64,000 nucleotides of DNA from Orobanche coerulescens (GCA_033398695.1 CM065817.1:63662001-63726000); one strand, 5' to 3'; shown: positions 35,821-49,461, counted from the first letter of the stretch. Numbers and translations: made by a program. Notes: generated by a model from the sequence alone, not told the origin.

Positions 35821-36913
35821 TGGATCATGTCCGGCCCACTCCTACAAAAACGAGCACGGTGACCATTCTTCCCACAAGTATGGCATGTGATGGCAGGCTT
35901 TGGGCAATTGAAGTTGATATGCCCTGGCCCCCACGGTTGTGGCACACCACGGAAGAGGGAACCGCCGAGAGTGCGATCCGGCGGGCTTTGACACCATGGG
36001 TGGTCGATCAAGGGTTTGGCAATGGTAGGGCTTCTGAATGTCCCCAGACTACTCTCGATGCAGTTACGGTTCTTGGACCTTTTGTTGTTGGATCGGGTTG
36101 TTTCTTGGAAATCTCCTTCGCGGTGAGTTCGTACTCGAGCCTTCTCGATGAACTCGTAAGGTAGTACAGTGGTGATTCAATTGCATTATCATTCGGGGTT
36201 TAAGCCTCTTGAGAAAGTATTTGATCTTGTCGGCCTCTGTTCGGATAATTGTCGTGGCAAAAGGAAGGAGTGCACGAATTTCTCGGCAACAGATAATACA
36301 TCATCGTCTTGAGACGGGTGGGGTTCAATAGTTCCGGCAGTTTGGCCTCGGAGTGGCCCCAGGTAATGTGATCTAGCATGAGGTTTTAAATTCCTCCAAA
36401 GTGTAAACACCATCGGTTGGCCTTACCGAAAGCCACCAGTGTGAGCGCCTTTGCCAAGGTAATACGCTGCCATCAAACGCGATTCTCTTCCGGGCAGTCC
36501 ACCATCTGGAAAAGTTTCTCAAAATGGTCGATCCAATGCACAATGTCAGCAGGCTCAGAGGAGCCTTCAAAAGTCGGTGGTCGCTGGCGAGAGATGTCGC
36601 TGATAATTCGACTCACGGGTCCGCCAATCACAGGAGGAGGATGAGCCCCCTGCTGCTGGCCAGTAGCGGCCCTCTGCATAGCTTCCATTAGTTGACCTAT
36701 CTGGGTCATCCGTGTCATCATGCCCTGCATTACGACGTAAGGATCGACACGCGCATCCCTGCGCCCACTGTGGTGTGATTGTTCCCTAGAAGGTGAACCA
36801 CTGTCTGCGGAACTCTGATCCGCATTCGCGCGTCTGTTGGCTCGAGGTATCGGGATTCAGCCCCTTCCGCGGCCTCGTCCCCCTCTGCCACGACCCCTCA
36901 GGTTTCTTTCCAT
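35739..36913 (-). pseudogene. gag: Retrotransposon Gag of B1, broken
   Basis: Probable start ATG at 36913 followed by an Arg/Gly-rich run and an early TGA. In the same frame comes MQGMMTRMTQIGQLMEAMQ (36730 on) and PTFEGSSEPADIVHWIDHF, the start of a Retrotrans_gag domain. The frame breaks near 36475-36570 and again downstream. The nucleocapsid knuckle CHTCGKNGHRARFC (CX2CX4HX4C) is intact in the frame 36011-35739, which overlaps the start of the protease frame in another phase. Several indels and at least one stop: this copy cannot make a full Gag and would need one supplied in trans. Confidence 0.82.
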
Positions 36914-37318
36914 ACTGAAAGAATCAATCATAATGATAACCATAAGTACAGTTCAAGATACTAAAATTCATGCTAAGTTAATAGCAACAAGGAATCACAT
37001 ATTCAAGGAAAACGGTTAGCGATACCACAAATGTCGCACCGAATATCATATCGGTGTCAAGTCGAACAATTTCAATTGTATAATAAATTCAGCATTTACC
37101 TCGGATTATCAATCAGATAAATCCTGTCACAATTCCTCGAAATAATATGATCAACAAGGAGATCCATACTGATATCAATATCATGCCAGTAATTAAATCA
37201 TGGCTCATAAAGTACATACCGTATTTGGCTCGTAGGGTAGGGCGCTTGCACAGGTCACACGTGACACGAAGGTCTCTTGATACTAGTTCATTTCTCAATG
37301 ACTCATAAAAAAAACGAC
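36914..37318 (-). other. B1 untranslated leader between PBS and gag
   Basis: About 400 bp, A+T-rich, with an A-run near 37308-37315. No frame supported. Probably leader and packaging region by position only. Confidence 0.5.
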
Positions 37319-37330
37319 GCTCCGATACCA
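37319..37330 (-). other. B1 primer-binding site (initiator Met tRNA)
   Basis: The minus strand reads TGGTATCGGAGC, one mismatch from TGGTATCAGAGC, five bases from the LTR start at 37336. The same variant is used throughout D. Confidence 0.82.
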
Positions 37331-37335
37331 TGTTC

Positions 37336-40111
37336 TGTAACACCCCAAAAAGCGGCTATTACAGTGCCGTGAATCCCACACTAGGACCCACCAGGCGATA
37401 TTCAAAACAGATTAAACAAATATTATTTGTGATACCGAACCACAATGAATAGTCATTACGCCGATTAGGAGTTTACTAAAACATGGCCAACGGCCTTACA
37501 ATACACAGGATCCAAAAACAAGTATAAACCATATGGAGATGGAAAATACTTCAAATGTCAAATACAACCAAATAGCAATTTAAATGAAACAGGAAATAAC
37601 ATAACACGGTTTAACATAACCGGACAACAAGAGATGTAGGGGCCCCCCGAACTAGTATCCCTCGAACCCTTCGCCGTCGACATGCTCTTCCCGTGCCTTG
37701 CCTTTGCCTCGACCTAAAATACAATGCAAGTATTTCGCCCAACACAGGGTCAGATATACATGATAATCAATTCTTCTGACATATACAATTCACATATATA
37801 GATTTCAAAGAAATCATTCCGACTATCAATCATACCCCTCGGGCGTATGAAACGAACAGTCACAAGCATCCAATACTATGGACGATTTACAGTATGGCTC
37901 AAATATGGACATCACAGTACGCCCGATCCGGAAATGTGTCCGTGTACATGTCCGCCCCGTATACGGAATCCAGAAATATACGTGGGACAATATACCTAAT
38001 TAGCCTCACGAAACTACGACCCGTGTGCACAGTCCAATGAGGAATAATATCCATGCATGACTATATATGTGCCTGGCTAAAAATCCTACACAATGACCAA
38101 TCAGAACGCAGATATGATTCCGGATATGTCACGATACAACATGACAACGAATTCAACAAATCACATATCCGATTAAGGATCAACAAAAACTCACCGAAGT
38201 GAAAATAAGGCCAACGAGATTCAATGATTCAAAACGACGTACTTGGGAATGCAACCCCATGAAGAAAACGGAATAACGTCAAGGACAATGTCAAATCACG
38301 ACAAACATTTCATGAACAATTCATACATATGAAAGATATAACCATCAGAAGAATCTAATCATTATTATAACCAAGCAAGATAACTTGCCTCAAATCCGTA
38401 AGCGAAAGATAGTCCTTCTCCAAATGATCAAACAGACGGTATCCTCGGTTAAACACTCAATCGAACAAGCAACCTTGAATGAAACGTAATTCATTCAATA
38501 ACATATTCACATAATATTAATATCAATTCGTAGGAAACGACGCCCGCAACCTACTCGAATAATTCATCCCCCCTGATGAATACCTTAACGATTAATGAAA
38601 GGTTTCATTACAACTAATTCATCTTCCAAAATCGGATTACCATACCAAAAGTGTCCTGTAATTCTCTTGTTATTCCATGAACAAAAACATCTTCAATTTG
38701 CCAATAAAATTGGTTTAAATCAAATTCTCATGTTCTACAACATCTCCTATTATAAAAGGATAGTCATAATGAATTTGATACTCAATCTACCATGATAGTA
38801 TCATTCATAAACAAAGATCATCTACTTAAGAACACTATCTATTTAGTATGATGATGAACCACATTCTAAGTTATCAACACAATAGATTAATGAAAAGTTA
38901 TTGTTGTAAGATCCTTATCATTCTTCAAAGACTTGTGGCGAACAAATATGATTTGTTAAAGCTTCTAAGATTTCGAACTAGATCATCTAATCTTATCTTT
39001 AACATTATCAAGTTCTTCTCAAGGTAAATAAATACCTAAAATGGTGTTTAAACACTTTATGATATCAAGTTCTTGACTAAATCCGGTTATGATGAAGCTA
39101 ACCGATCCAACAATGTCCTACCGAGCTAAATTCGTCCGTAAGATGAGTAATGACAACTACAAACATGGTTACCATTACTACAATATCAAGAACTCCTCTA
39201 ATCTAAACCCTCATTTATCATCTTCATCAAGAAGTGTTTAAAGAGTTTAATTATAACCATGTTTTACTTGCTTAATCTAACTCTAGGTGAAGTATAATTC
39301 GTCATTAATCATCAACATAAGAAAATAATGCAGAAGAAAGCACACCTACCTCCGTAAATGAAGAACAACTTCAATGCTATGAGAGAATATATTCCAAGCT
39401 TAAAAACAACTCCAAATCTCCAAGGAAATGAGCTCCACTCCGAGATTCAAGGCTTAGAAACAAGTTGGTGAAGGTTGATATCGTTTTGGTAGTGCGGTAT
39501 GATATGTGAAGAGAGAAATTCGGTTTGGGGTTGTGAAGAAATGAAAAAACAGTGGTCCTATAAATAGATCATGCGAGACTTAGCGCACGCTATCGGGACA
39601 GATTAGCGTACGCTAATGAACTTACGTACGCTATCCGGTCGATATTACGTACGTAAGCGGCTTACAGTGGCTACTGTCTTGAATTATCGCAAGCCGTTAG
39701 CGCACGCTAATGATAAATGGGTTACGCACGCTAATAAAAGTAGATTCTCACCGACACGACAACTCAGACTTAGATCACATGCATGCTAACGGCTAAGGAG
39801 TTCACGTGCTGAAGTCAACTGCTGCCAGATTCCCTCTTAGCGTACGCAACCGAGGAAACCTTATGCACACTAATGCACAGGATTAGCGTACGTTAATCTT
39901 ACTGTGTAGCGTACGCTACATAGACAGAAAAATTCGAAAATGCAACACTCTAATTAACATCGAATCATCACATATGAAATGAAATAACAACGATATGATA
40001 TTCAAATCTATAATACCACGACGTAATACCAAATGCAACGATTCATGATAATCAGATTATCCGAATAATACAATGACAGGTAAAAATGAAAAGTTACAGT
40101 CGGATATTACA
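37336..40111 (-). mobile_element. B1 right (5') LTR
   Basis: 2776 bp, same ends as the left LTR. TATTTATA on the minus strand at 39559-39566 and the palindrome array at about 39580-39920. Differences from the left LTR are few. Confidence 0.95.
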
Positions 40112-40116
40112 GTGTA

Positions 40117-41255
40117 ATGCACATAAAACATTCTTATCTGTGTGAGACTCGTCTCGGCTTTCTTTCATTCTTTCGACCCCTCACGGGTCGTCATGTTACA
40201 CGACACAACGATGACCGTAACATATTAAAACAGTATAACCTCACCTCGTTTGGTGAAATCTTGAAATATCTTCCTTTGAATTTGGCTCGGTTGTCCTTCT
40301 TGGATCCCAGATACGCTTCTCCTAGCATTGAAAATACTTTTTCATATTTCCGGTCATAAATTCTTGATGTAAAATCTGAAATCTCTTTGAGGACTTTTAT
40401 CAAACACCTTTGAAAAACTGTCAGATTTGAGCTGTCTATTTTATCGGGATTTTTAAGGCCTTTTTATTTTTTGTAATAGAAATATGTTACGGGCGTTTTA
40501 AACTAGAGGTTCATAGGTTCAAAATGATATATTATATATACAAAAATACGTCGGGTAACATGTATAAATAGGGGCTCAAATTCGGTTGAAAATCAACCTT
40601 ACCCGGACAGCTGGAAGCATTATCCGGACAGCTGGAAGCCTTATCCGGACAACTGGCCGAGAAGCTTCTGTCGGTCGTGACCGACCTTTTCCGGACAGCT
40701 GGCCGAGAAGCTCCTGTCGGTCGCGACCGACCTTATCCGACACTGACCGAGAAGCCTTCGGTCGTGACCGACCTTATCCGGACATGGACCGACCTTATCC
40801 GGATAGTGGTCGAGAAGCTTACGGCCGTGGATCGGCACCGTCCGTAGGCATGTCCGTGATGGCCGTGGATGTCGGTCAACTTGGCTCACCGGTTCGACCC
40901 CTTCCCGATGTCCAAATTCGATTTTCCGATCCATTAGGACTCGTCGGAGTTAAATCTTGATATGCTCGGAGCGGATTTTCGATAATATTAAAATAATAAT
41001 TTAATATTATTTTTGCAATATAAGTGTTCTGTAATGAAATTTTATCGTATCAAAATCGTCGGAACTTTTCGAAATCACTTTCATAAATTCTAAAAATGAT
41101 CCTTATAATTCATTTTGAAATCTTTTCCTTTTAAGTCCTTCATTTAATGCTAGGAACGTATCGGTCCAAGTATCAGACAACCTATAAATATTAAAATCAA
41201 AATCCATGATCGTTAGCAAAATAAATAGTATTTAAATAAGTATTGGGGCGTTACA
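40117..41255 (-). mobile_element. D LTR6, right part
   Basis: Continues after the B1 TSD with ATGCACATAAAAC. Tandem-repeat block 40597-40880, second half altered. Ends GGGGCGTTACA. LTR6 without B1 is about 1555 bp. Confidence 0.92.
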
Positions 41256-41974
41256 ATCCTCCCCCCTTTAAAAAATTTCGTCCTCGAAATTGAGCTTCGT
41301 AAAGAACTTTGAAAATCTATATCAAATCTTGTATGAGTATTTTCATCAATAACTTTAAAAATATCGTTCCAGCAAAAACATCACTTTGAAACCTTTCTTT
41401 GAAATCATATTTTGTTCCTTTAGGATAACATTTAAACTTTCACATATCTTTTGCCGACACAATCATTCTATACTCATACCGAAATTTTAAGTCTTCATAA
41501 AAGAGTGAATGCTTGAAAACATTACCTCGGAGTCGACGTTGGGCATCAGCGATGAACCACATATTCTATCGAAAATATAATCATGCCGTAATTATTCGTT
41601 ATACTTTTAAAAATAAGAAAGTTTTGAAATATCTTGTTTTGTATAAGTAAATATTTCTTTTAAACCTCCTTAACTGTATAGTCCCATACCTATACAGTCT
41701 TGGAATACCTCTGGTTCTGGTGAGAATTCGGTTCAGTCATGTCCCCCTCCACCTAGAAGCCTTGTCAGGAGCCGCTCATTGTCCGTGCCCTTTTTCTTAT
41801 TGCACCGGCAATCACTCCCCTTTCTCGGAGCCGCTCATTGTCCGTGCCATTTTCTATTGCACCGGCGATCACTCCCCGCCCTCGTCGGCCCCGGGTGTCA
41901 CATGTTCACCAGCTTTCGCTTGGTTTATCCCCAAATCTCACCGTACTGAGAGAGGACTTGCTCCGATACCATTC
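41256..41974 (-). mobile_element. D internal segment 6
   Basis: 719 bp with PPT, intact hairpin, direct repeat and PBS complement. Non-coding. Confidence 0.92.
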
Positions 41975-43544
41975 TGTAACGCCCTGGCTTTCTTAATTAA
42001 AAAGAACGTTACACGGCTCAAATTTTTCCATAAAATTTTTATATAAATTCGGAGTATTTGCAGAGGTATTTTAGTCAGTAAATCTTCAATAAAACTCGTT
42101 TATTCAAACATCAGTACAGTTTTACAAAAACATGGGAAATCACATATTCGGACGTAGTCCGTTGAAATTATATTCGTTGAAGAACATCAAGTGTTTCGTA
42201 AAAATAATAACAATTACGGCGACAACATCTTTTATTCTTTAGAATTTCATCATGTTGGGAGTATGTATTCATCTTCTGCTTGTCCCGTTTGTCGATTCCT
42301 TAGCCTGAAAAATATAAACGACAAGGTGTGAGTACACGAGCATACTCAGTGAGATTAAACCCTTATAAATCGTCAAAATCATGTCGTGTAATGCACATAA
42401 AACATTCTTATCTGTGTGAGACTCGTCTCGGCTTTCTTTCATTCTTTCGACCCCTCATGGGTCGTCATGTTACATGACATAACGATGACCGTAACATATT
42501 AAAACAGTATAACCCCACCTCGTTTGCTGAAATCTTGAAATATCTTCCTTTGAATTTGGCTCGATTGTCCTTCTTGGATCCCGGATACGCTTCTCCTAGC
42601 ACTTGAAAATACTTTTTCATATTTCCGGTCATAAATTCTTGATGTAAAATCTGAAATCTCTTTGAGGACTTTTATCAAACACCTTTGAAAAACTGTCAGA
42701 TTTGAGCTGTCTATTTTATTGGGATTTTTAAGGCCTTTTTAATTTTTGTAATAGAAATATGTTACGGGCGTTTTAAAGTAGAGGTTCATAGGTTTAAAAT
42801 GATATATTATATGTACAAAACTAAGTCCGGTAACATGTATAAATAGGGGCTCAAATTCGGTTGAAAATCAACCTTACCCGGACAGCTGGAAGCATTATCC
42901 GGACAGCTGGAAGCCTTATCCGGACAGCTGGCCGAGAAGCTTCTGTCGGTCGTGACCGACCTTATCCGGACACCTGGCCGAGAAGCTTTTGTCGGTCGCG
43001 ACCGACCTTATCCGGACACCTGACCGAGAAGCTTCTGTCGGTCGTGACCGACCTTATCCGGACAGCTGGACAGCCTTATCCGGATAGTGGTCGAGAAGCT
43101 TCTGTCGGCCGTGACCGGCATCTGTCGGTAGGCATGTCGGGCGGTGACCGACAAATGTAGGTCAACTTGGCTCAGCCGGTTCGATCCCTTCCCGATGTCC
43201 AAATTCGATTTTCCGATCTGTTCCGGACTCGTCGGAGTTAAATCTTCGATATGCTCGGAACGGATTTTCGATAATATTAAAATAATAATTTAATATTATT
43301 TTTGCAATATAAGTGTTCTGTAATGAAATTTTATCGTATCAAAATCGTCGGAACTTTTCGAAATCACTTTCATAAATTCTAAAAATGATCCTTATAATTC
43401 ATTTTGAAATCTTTTCCTTTTAAGTCCTTCATTTAATGCTAGGAACGTATCGGTCCAAGTATCAGACAACCTATAAATATTAAAATCAAAATCCATGATC
43501 GTTAGCAAAATAAATAGTATTTAAATAAGTATTGGGGCGTTACA
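41975..43544 (-). mobile_element. D LTR7
   Basis: 1570 bp. Tandem-repeat block 42872-43165. Very like LTR8 (shared CTCATGGGTCG, ACATGACATAACG, AAAACTAAGTCCGG), so the two units came from a recent local duplication. Confidence 0.93.
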
Positions 43545-44263
43545 ATCCTCCCCCCTTTAAAAAATTTCGTCCTCGAAATTGAGCTTCGTAAAGAACTTTG
43601 AAAATCTATATCAAATCTTGTATGAGTATTTTCATCAATAACTTTAAAAATATCGTGCCAGCAAAAACATCACTTTGAAACCTTTCTTTGAAATCATATT
43701 TTGTTCCTTTAGGATAACATTTAAACTTTCACATATCTTTTGCCGACACAATCATTCTATACTCATACCGAAATTTTAAGTCTTCATAAAAGAGTGAATG
43801 CTTGAAAACATTACCTCGGAGTCGACGTTGGGCAGCAGCGATGAACCACATATTCTATCGAAAATATAATCATGCCGTAATTATTCGTTATACTTTTAAA
43901 AATAAGAAAGTTTTGAAATATCTTGTTTTGTATAAGTAAATCTTTCTTTTAAACCTCCTTAACTGTATAGTCCCATACCTATACAGTCTTGGAATACCTC
44001 TGGTTCTGGTGAGAATTCGGTTCAGTCATGTCCCCCTCCACCTAGAAGCCTTGTCAGGAGCCGCTCATTGTCCGTGCCCTTTTTCTTATTGCACCGGCAA
44101 TCACTCCCCTTTCTCGGAGCCGCTCATTGTCCGTGCCCTTTTCTATTGCACCGGCGATCACTCCCCGCCCTCGTCGGCCCCGGGTGTCACATGTTCACCA
44201 GCTTTCGCTTGGTTTATCCCCAAATCTCACCGTACTGAGAGAGGACTTGCTCCGATACCATTC
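43545..44263 (-). mobile_element. D internal segment 7
   Basis: 719 bp, almost identical to segment 6 (shared CTCTGGTTCTGG, CTCCACCTAGAAG). Confidence 0.92.
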
Positions 44264-45830
44264 TGTAACGCCCTGGCTTTCTTAATTAAAAAGAACTTTA
44301 CACGGCTCAAATTTTTCCATAAAATTTTTATATAAATTCGGAGTATTTGCGGAGGTATTTTAGTCAGTAAATCTTCAATAAAACTCGTTTATTCAAGCAT
44401 CAGTACAGTTTTACAAAAACATGGGAAATCACATATTCGGACGTAGTCCGTTGAAATTATATTCGTTGAAGAACATCAAGTGTTTCGTAAAAATAATAAC
44501 AATTACAGCGACAACATCTTTTATTCTTTAGAATTTCATCATGTTGGGAGTATGTATTCATCTTCTGCTTGTCCCGTTCGTCGATTCCTTAGCCTGAAAA
44601 ATATAAACGACAAGGTGTGAGTACACGAGCATACTCAGTGAGATTAAACCCTTATAAATCGTCAAAATCATGTCGTGTAATGCACATAAAACATTCTTAT
44701 CTGTGTGAGACTCGTCTCGGCTTTCTTTCATTCTTTCGACCCCTCATGGGTCGTCATGTTACATGACATAACGATGACCGTAACATATTAAAACAGTATA
44801 ACCTCACCTCGTTTGCTGAAATCTTGAAATATCTTCCTTTGAATTTGGCTCGATTGTCCTTCTTGGATCCCGGATACGCTTCTCCTAGCACTTGAAAATA
44901 CTTTTTCATATTTCCGGTCATAAATTCTTGATGTAAAATCTGAAATCTCTTTGAGGACTTTTATCAAACACCTTTGAAAAACTGTCAGATTTGAGCTGTC
45001 TATTTTATCGGGATTTTTAAGGCCTTTTTAATTTTTGTAATAGAAATATGTTACGGGCGTTTTAAAGTAGAGGTTCATAGGTTTAAAATGATATATTATA
45101 TGTACAAAACTAAGTCCGGTAACATGTATAAATAGGGGCTCAAATTCGGTTGAAAATCAACCTTACCCGGACAGCTGGAAGCATTATCCGGACAGCTGGA
45201 AGCCTTATCCGGACAGCTGGCCGAGAAGCTTCTGTCGGTCGTGACCGACCTTATCCGGACACCTGGCCGAGAAGCTTTTGTCGGTCGCGACCGACCTTAT
45301 CCGGACACCTGACCGAGAAGCTTCTGTCGGTCGTGACCGACCTTATCCGGACAGCTGGACAGCGTTATCCGGATAGTGGTCGAGAAGCTTCTGTCGGCCG
45401 TGACCGGCATCTGTCGGTAGGCATGTCCGGCGGTGACCGGCAAATGTCGGTCAACTTGGCTCAGCCGGTTCGACCCCTTCCCGATGTCCAAATTCGATTT
45501 TCCGATCCATTAGGACTGCGGAGTTAAATCTTCGATATGCTCGGAACGGATTTTCGATAATATTAAAATAATAATTTAATATTATTTTTGCAATATAAGT
45601 GTTCTGTAATGAAATTTTATCGTATCAAAATCGTCGGAACTTTTCGAAATCACTTTCATAAATTCTAAAAATGATCCTTATAATTCATTTTAAAATCTTT
45701 TCCTTTTAAGTCCTTCATTTTATGCTAGGAACGTATCGGTCCAAGTATCAGACAACCTATAAATATTAAAATCAAAATCCATGATCGTTAGCAAAATAAC
45801 AAGTATTTAAATAAGTAATGGGGCGTTACA
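44264..45830 (-). mobile_element. D LTR8
   Basis: 1567 bp. Tandem-repeat block 45161-45455. Ends TGGGGCGTTACA. Confidence 0.93.
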
Positions 45831-46047
45831 ATCCTCCCCCCTTTAAAAAATTTCGTCCTCGAAATTGTGCTTCGTAAAGAACTTTGAAAATCTATATCAA
45901 ATCTTGTATGAGTATTTTCATCAATAACTTTAAAAATATCGTGCCAGCAAAAACATCACTTTGAAACCTTTCTTTGAAATCATATTTTGTTCCTTTAGGA
46001 TAACATTTAAACTTTCACATATCTTTTGCCGACACAATCATTCTATA
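45831..46047 (-). mobile_element. D internal segment 8, PPT side (split by A3)
   Basis: PPT and hairpin, then stops at CTATA (46043-46047), the left TSD of A3. Resumes at 50661. Confidence 0.92.
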
Positions 46048-47247
46048 TGTTGTTGCCCAAAATATTTATCCGAAGATTAATACTGCTGGAAGACGGACAA
46101 CAAACAACAATTGCGGGAGCACTTCTGAGAGAAGATAAATAATACAAGATTTGCCGGGTTTGTTAGGCCCGGGCTTGAATGCTCTCGCGAGATGGTATTA
46201 ATACAAATATTCGTGGATACAAGTATTAAAAAGAGAAATCTAAATACAATGAGTGTAAAAAGACTCTGTTAATCCGGCTCTTGAGCAAAGCTCGGTGTTC
46301 TTCGTCCCTGCCGATAATCTGCTCGAGGAGAAAGGCCGGGAGAAGTAAGACCGAATGATAGCTGTTGCCAAGAGTTGGAGATTTGCCAAGTGCTTGATGT
46401 TTGCTTCTGTATTGCGTGTATAATGTCAGAATGCCAGAGAGAGTTTACAAATGCAGGGGGCCTTGTATATATAGGGGCTGCCGGGTCCTGTCCTCTAGCG
46501 GGCGATCTCCTGCCGGCCATTATAATAATGTGCCGATCGCCTGCCGGCCAATATTATAATGGGGCGATCACCCGGGCTGTCGGGCAAAAGTCCAAGGGAG
46601 AGGCTGGCAGTCCGTATAAAGTCCAATGCAGTGGCTGGCGCCAGCTGGGCGGTCCAATAAGGAGCCAGCACGTGGCCGGAGACAGTCAATATACGGCCCT
46701 ACTGACAGCTTTCGGCGGAATCAATGGTCACATGCGGCCCTACTGACAGCTTTCGGCGGCTTGTCGGCTAGTGGAGAGATTCTGCCAGGCTGTGGTCAAT
46801 GGCCCGAGATTCGCGGATCTTGTCTCGGTCCTTGCACGTGGTGCCAGTCTTGAGACTCGGTCTTCGCCGACTGGATGGCCATCGGTGCTGATCGACATGA
46901 GGCGGTCATCTCTAGCTGATCATCCGAGGTCGCCATCGGCCAGGTGCTGAGGGTCGGCAATGGTCGGTCACCAAGGGTCGATCGGCAGATGCCGAGAGAG
47001 GATCGCCCGCTAGTCGATCGCCTGGAGTCGGTCGCCGAGTACCGAGAGGCGATCGTCTTTGATGTCGATCGCTCGGCACCGGGACTGGTCCTGAGACCTT
47101 CCGTTGGCCGATATCGCTTGTCCGCTGGGTTAAGGCTCGGCCGCCTGGTCGCTGATCGGCAGATCTGCCTTGGCCGCTCGGTAGTGACTCGGTCGCCCGA
47201 CCTCCTAGGCGATCGCCGGTCGGAAGGTGTTAAATCTTGACACAACA
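46048..47247 (-). mobile_element. A3 left (3') LTR
   Basis: 1200 bp, TGTTGTTGCCC to TTGACACAACA. Followed by PPT complement ATTGCCCCCCAGC. Confidence 0.93.
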
Positions 47248-47915
47248 ATTGCCCCCCAGCTTGCTCCTATGATGAAGACATGGGGCGAGGTGGTTCTTGC
47301 TGGCAATCGTGTAAGATGAGGACGGGCGATCTTGCTGAGCTGACTTTGGTTTTGGACTTGGGCTATCATGGTCGATTGGCTTAGCTATCTTTCGGTCATG
47401 TACCTGCAAAAACAACATTTGTCGATCCCCCATGGAAACTTGGTGGTTTCGCTTTGTTTGAGGAATCGTGCACAGTCGCGGAGATCGATGGACCGACTCC
47501 ATGACCGTGTCTTGGTGCGCGAAGACATTGAGTGTCTCGTGACTCACTTTATTATGAGGGTCCTCTGTTAGGCTGCGCCTCGCCTCGTATTTAAACGAAG
47601 GGCGTGCGGTCTCGGTCTAGAGGAGTCCTTGCGCGGGGCAGCGTCGGATGAATCAACTCCACGCTAGCGGATTGTTAGCTCTGCTTCCACCTCGGCCAGC
47701 CATGGAGATGGCCGACCTCGACGGTGTACATTGAGACGGGGTTGTGGCATGTGTCCACTGATTAATGTTGGAGAGCCCTCAGACTACTCCGGCCTCGTAT
47801 TTAAACGAAGGGCGGGCGATCTCGGCCGAAAGGGACCTTGCATGGCCGAAGCAACCGGTTCCATCGACTGCCAGGACCATGGCTTTATGATGTGCCGTGG
47901 AGGCGATCTTATGCC

Positions 47916-48107
47916 TTAGTCCGTCATGTTATATGCTGGACTGTAGATGGCGATCGTGTCCTCCGGGTTGCTGATGATATAGCGTGACGATCGGCGATCG
48001 GGCTGGAAGACTGGCGATCGTCGCTCGGCTTCCGATCGCTTTATTCGTAGGTCGATATTGGCGATCGGGCGGGAGATCATCATCCGGGCGCCGATCGCAC
48101 TGCTCAC
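47916..48107 (-). CDS. Gag C-terminal segment of A3 in the -1 frame
   Basis: 63 residues, colinear with 8090-8281 of A2 and sharing the same phase relative to gag. Residue differences between the two (for example AQTT/ARMM, IADI/IANI) are mostly replacements, which argues against current selection on it. Confidence 0.42.
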   Translation of the reverse strand: MSSAIGARMMISRPIANIDLRIKRSEAERRSPVFQPDRRSSRYIISNPEDTIAIYSPAYNMTD

Positions 48108-49333
48108 AGGCTAAGAAGGAACCTTTGCCTGGCCAGAAAATCTGCGGCTCTAGCCCGGAAGGCTGCGTAGGTTGTAGGTTGGTTCTTCGTGAGATGCCTG
48201 AACATAGGCGAAAAACCCTGAAAACCTCCTAGGACCGCGTAGAGGGCGGTCTCATCGCTTATGGGCTCGCCGTTGAGGATGATTACGTCTACTCGGTCGA
48301 TGTAGTCCGAGTCGGACTCTTCTTCCCCCTGCTTGATTTGCATCATGCGAAGGGGACCTTCGGGTCGGACGACCCTGGTGGCGAAGTAATCCGTGAAGAT
48401 GTGCGCCAGGTGGTTAAAAGAACCAATGGACCGAGGCGGCAACGAGGCATACCACCTGTGGGCGAGGTCGTCCAGCGTCAAAGGGAACATTCGGCACCTG
48501 GTCGCGTCTGATGCCCCACACCCGGTCATGTAGATGTTGAACTTCCTCAGGTGCGTCTGGGGGTCCGATCGCCCCTCGTACACGGGCGTTTGCGGGGGAG
48601 CGATCTTGTGCTGCACGGGGGCGAGCTCGATGTCGATCGTGAGCGGCTCGCTTGGCCCGGCGATCGTCTTCTTGGCGCCTGCCCTGGATTCCAGGAGCGC
48701 CTTCATGTCGTCGAGTTGATGTTGCATCGCAGCCATCGCCGTGGCTTGGTCGCTTGCAGATCGGCTTTGGGAGCAGGAGCCGAGGCGATCGTGTACCGAT
48801 CTCCGGGCTCCGCTGCTGCCGGCCTCGGCAATTTGGCGAGGGGGAGCCAGACGGCTAGGCTGCCTTCTGGGAGTCGGGTAGGCCGAGCTCCTAGTGACGG
48901 ACTCACACTCCGTCGTCTCGTAGATGGGGCCGGACTGCCCCGGTAGCCAGGTCGGGTCACTGCCCAGGCGATCGAAGACAGAGGTGCCCCGACTGGAGAG
49001 CGCCTCTTCTTGCGGACGGGAGCCTCCTGGCGATCGCTCGGTCAGCAACGCCTTGAGCTTCCGCTTGGACTTCCGGCGGACGGCCGAGGGGGTGATAGCG
49101 GGAGGCGCGTCGAGAGCACTCCGTCGCTCCTATAGGACGGCCAGGGCCCCTTCGATCTGTTCCTTGGTTCGGAACCGATCGAGCGAGAGCCTTGGGCCGC
49201 CGTCCAGGGGCGGAATCGAGCGTCTCTGACCGCGGCGGCTACCTTCCACCATCGGCTGTGGCTCGGATTGGGACGGAACAGGGGGTCTGGCCGGCTGGTC
49301 AGCGGCTTTCTTCGACGCGGAGGCGGAAGACAT
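48104..49333 (-). pseudogene. gag: Retrotransposon Gag (A3), one premature stop
   Basis: Start ATG 49333 (MSSASASKKAADQPARPP), in frame with MVEGSRRGQRRSIP. A TAG at 49130-49132 is codon 68, where A4 has Gln (AVLQERR). After it the frame is open to a TGA at 48104-48106. Capsid-like core GRSDPQTHLRKFNIYMTGCG...SLPPRSIGSFNHLAHIFTDYF is intact. No zinc knuckle. It ends at LLSL, where A4 continues in frame for about 43 more residues. Confidence 0.87.
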
Positions 49334-49461
49334 GATTTCTGAAAGATTTCCTTGAAGTGCAGTGAGTGTCACTTCAAGTATCTGCCCCGGGAACAGTGAG
49401 TGTTCTTCGGGACGATAGGTATATAAATTTGAGGGTTGGATCCCCTTCCTCTAGCGCCAAT

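Larger units (their letters stand above)
29441..40111 (-). mobile_element. B1: full-length Tekay/Del-like Ty3/gypsy chromovirus
   Basis: 10,671 bp. LTRs of 2778 and 2776 bp, TSD GTGTA at 29436-29440 and 40112-40116 in D LTR6. Minus orientation: PBS (37319-37330) beside the right LTR, PPT beside the left. Internal order in sense: gag (broken), CCHC knuckle, protease, RT, RNase H, integrase, chromodomain-like C-terminus. The LTRs look about 1% different by eye, so insertion is recent. The only break I see in pol is one TAA, so related copies could supply enzymes to C and D. Confidence 0.95.
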
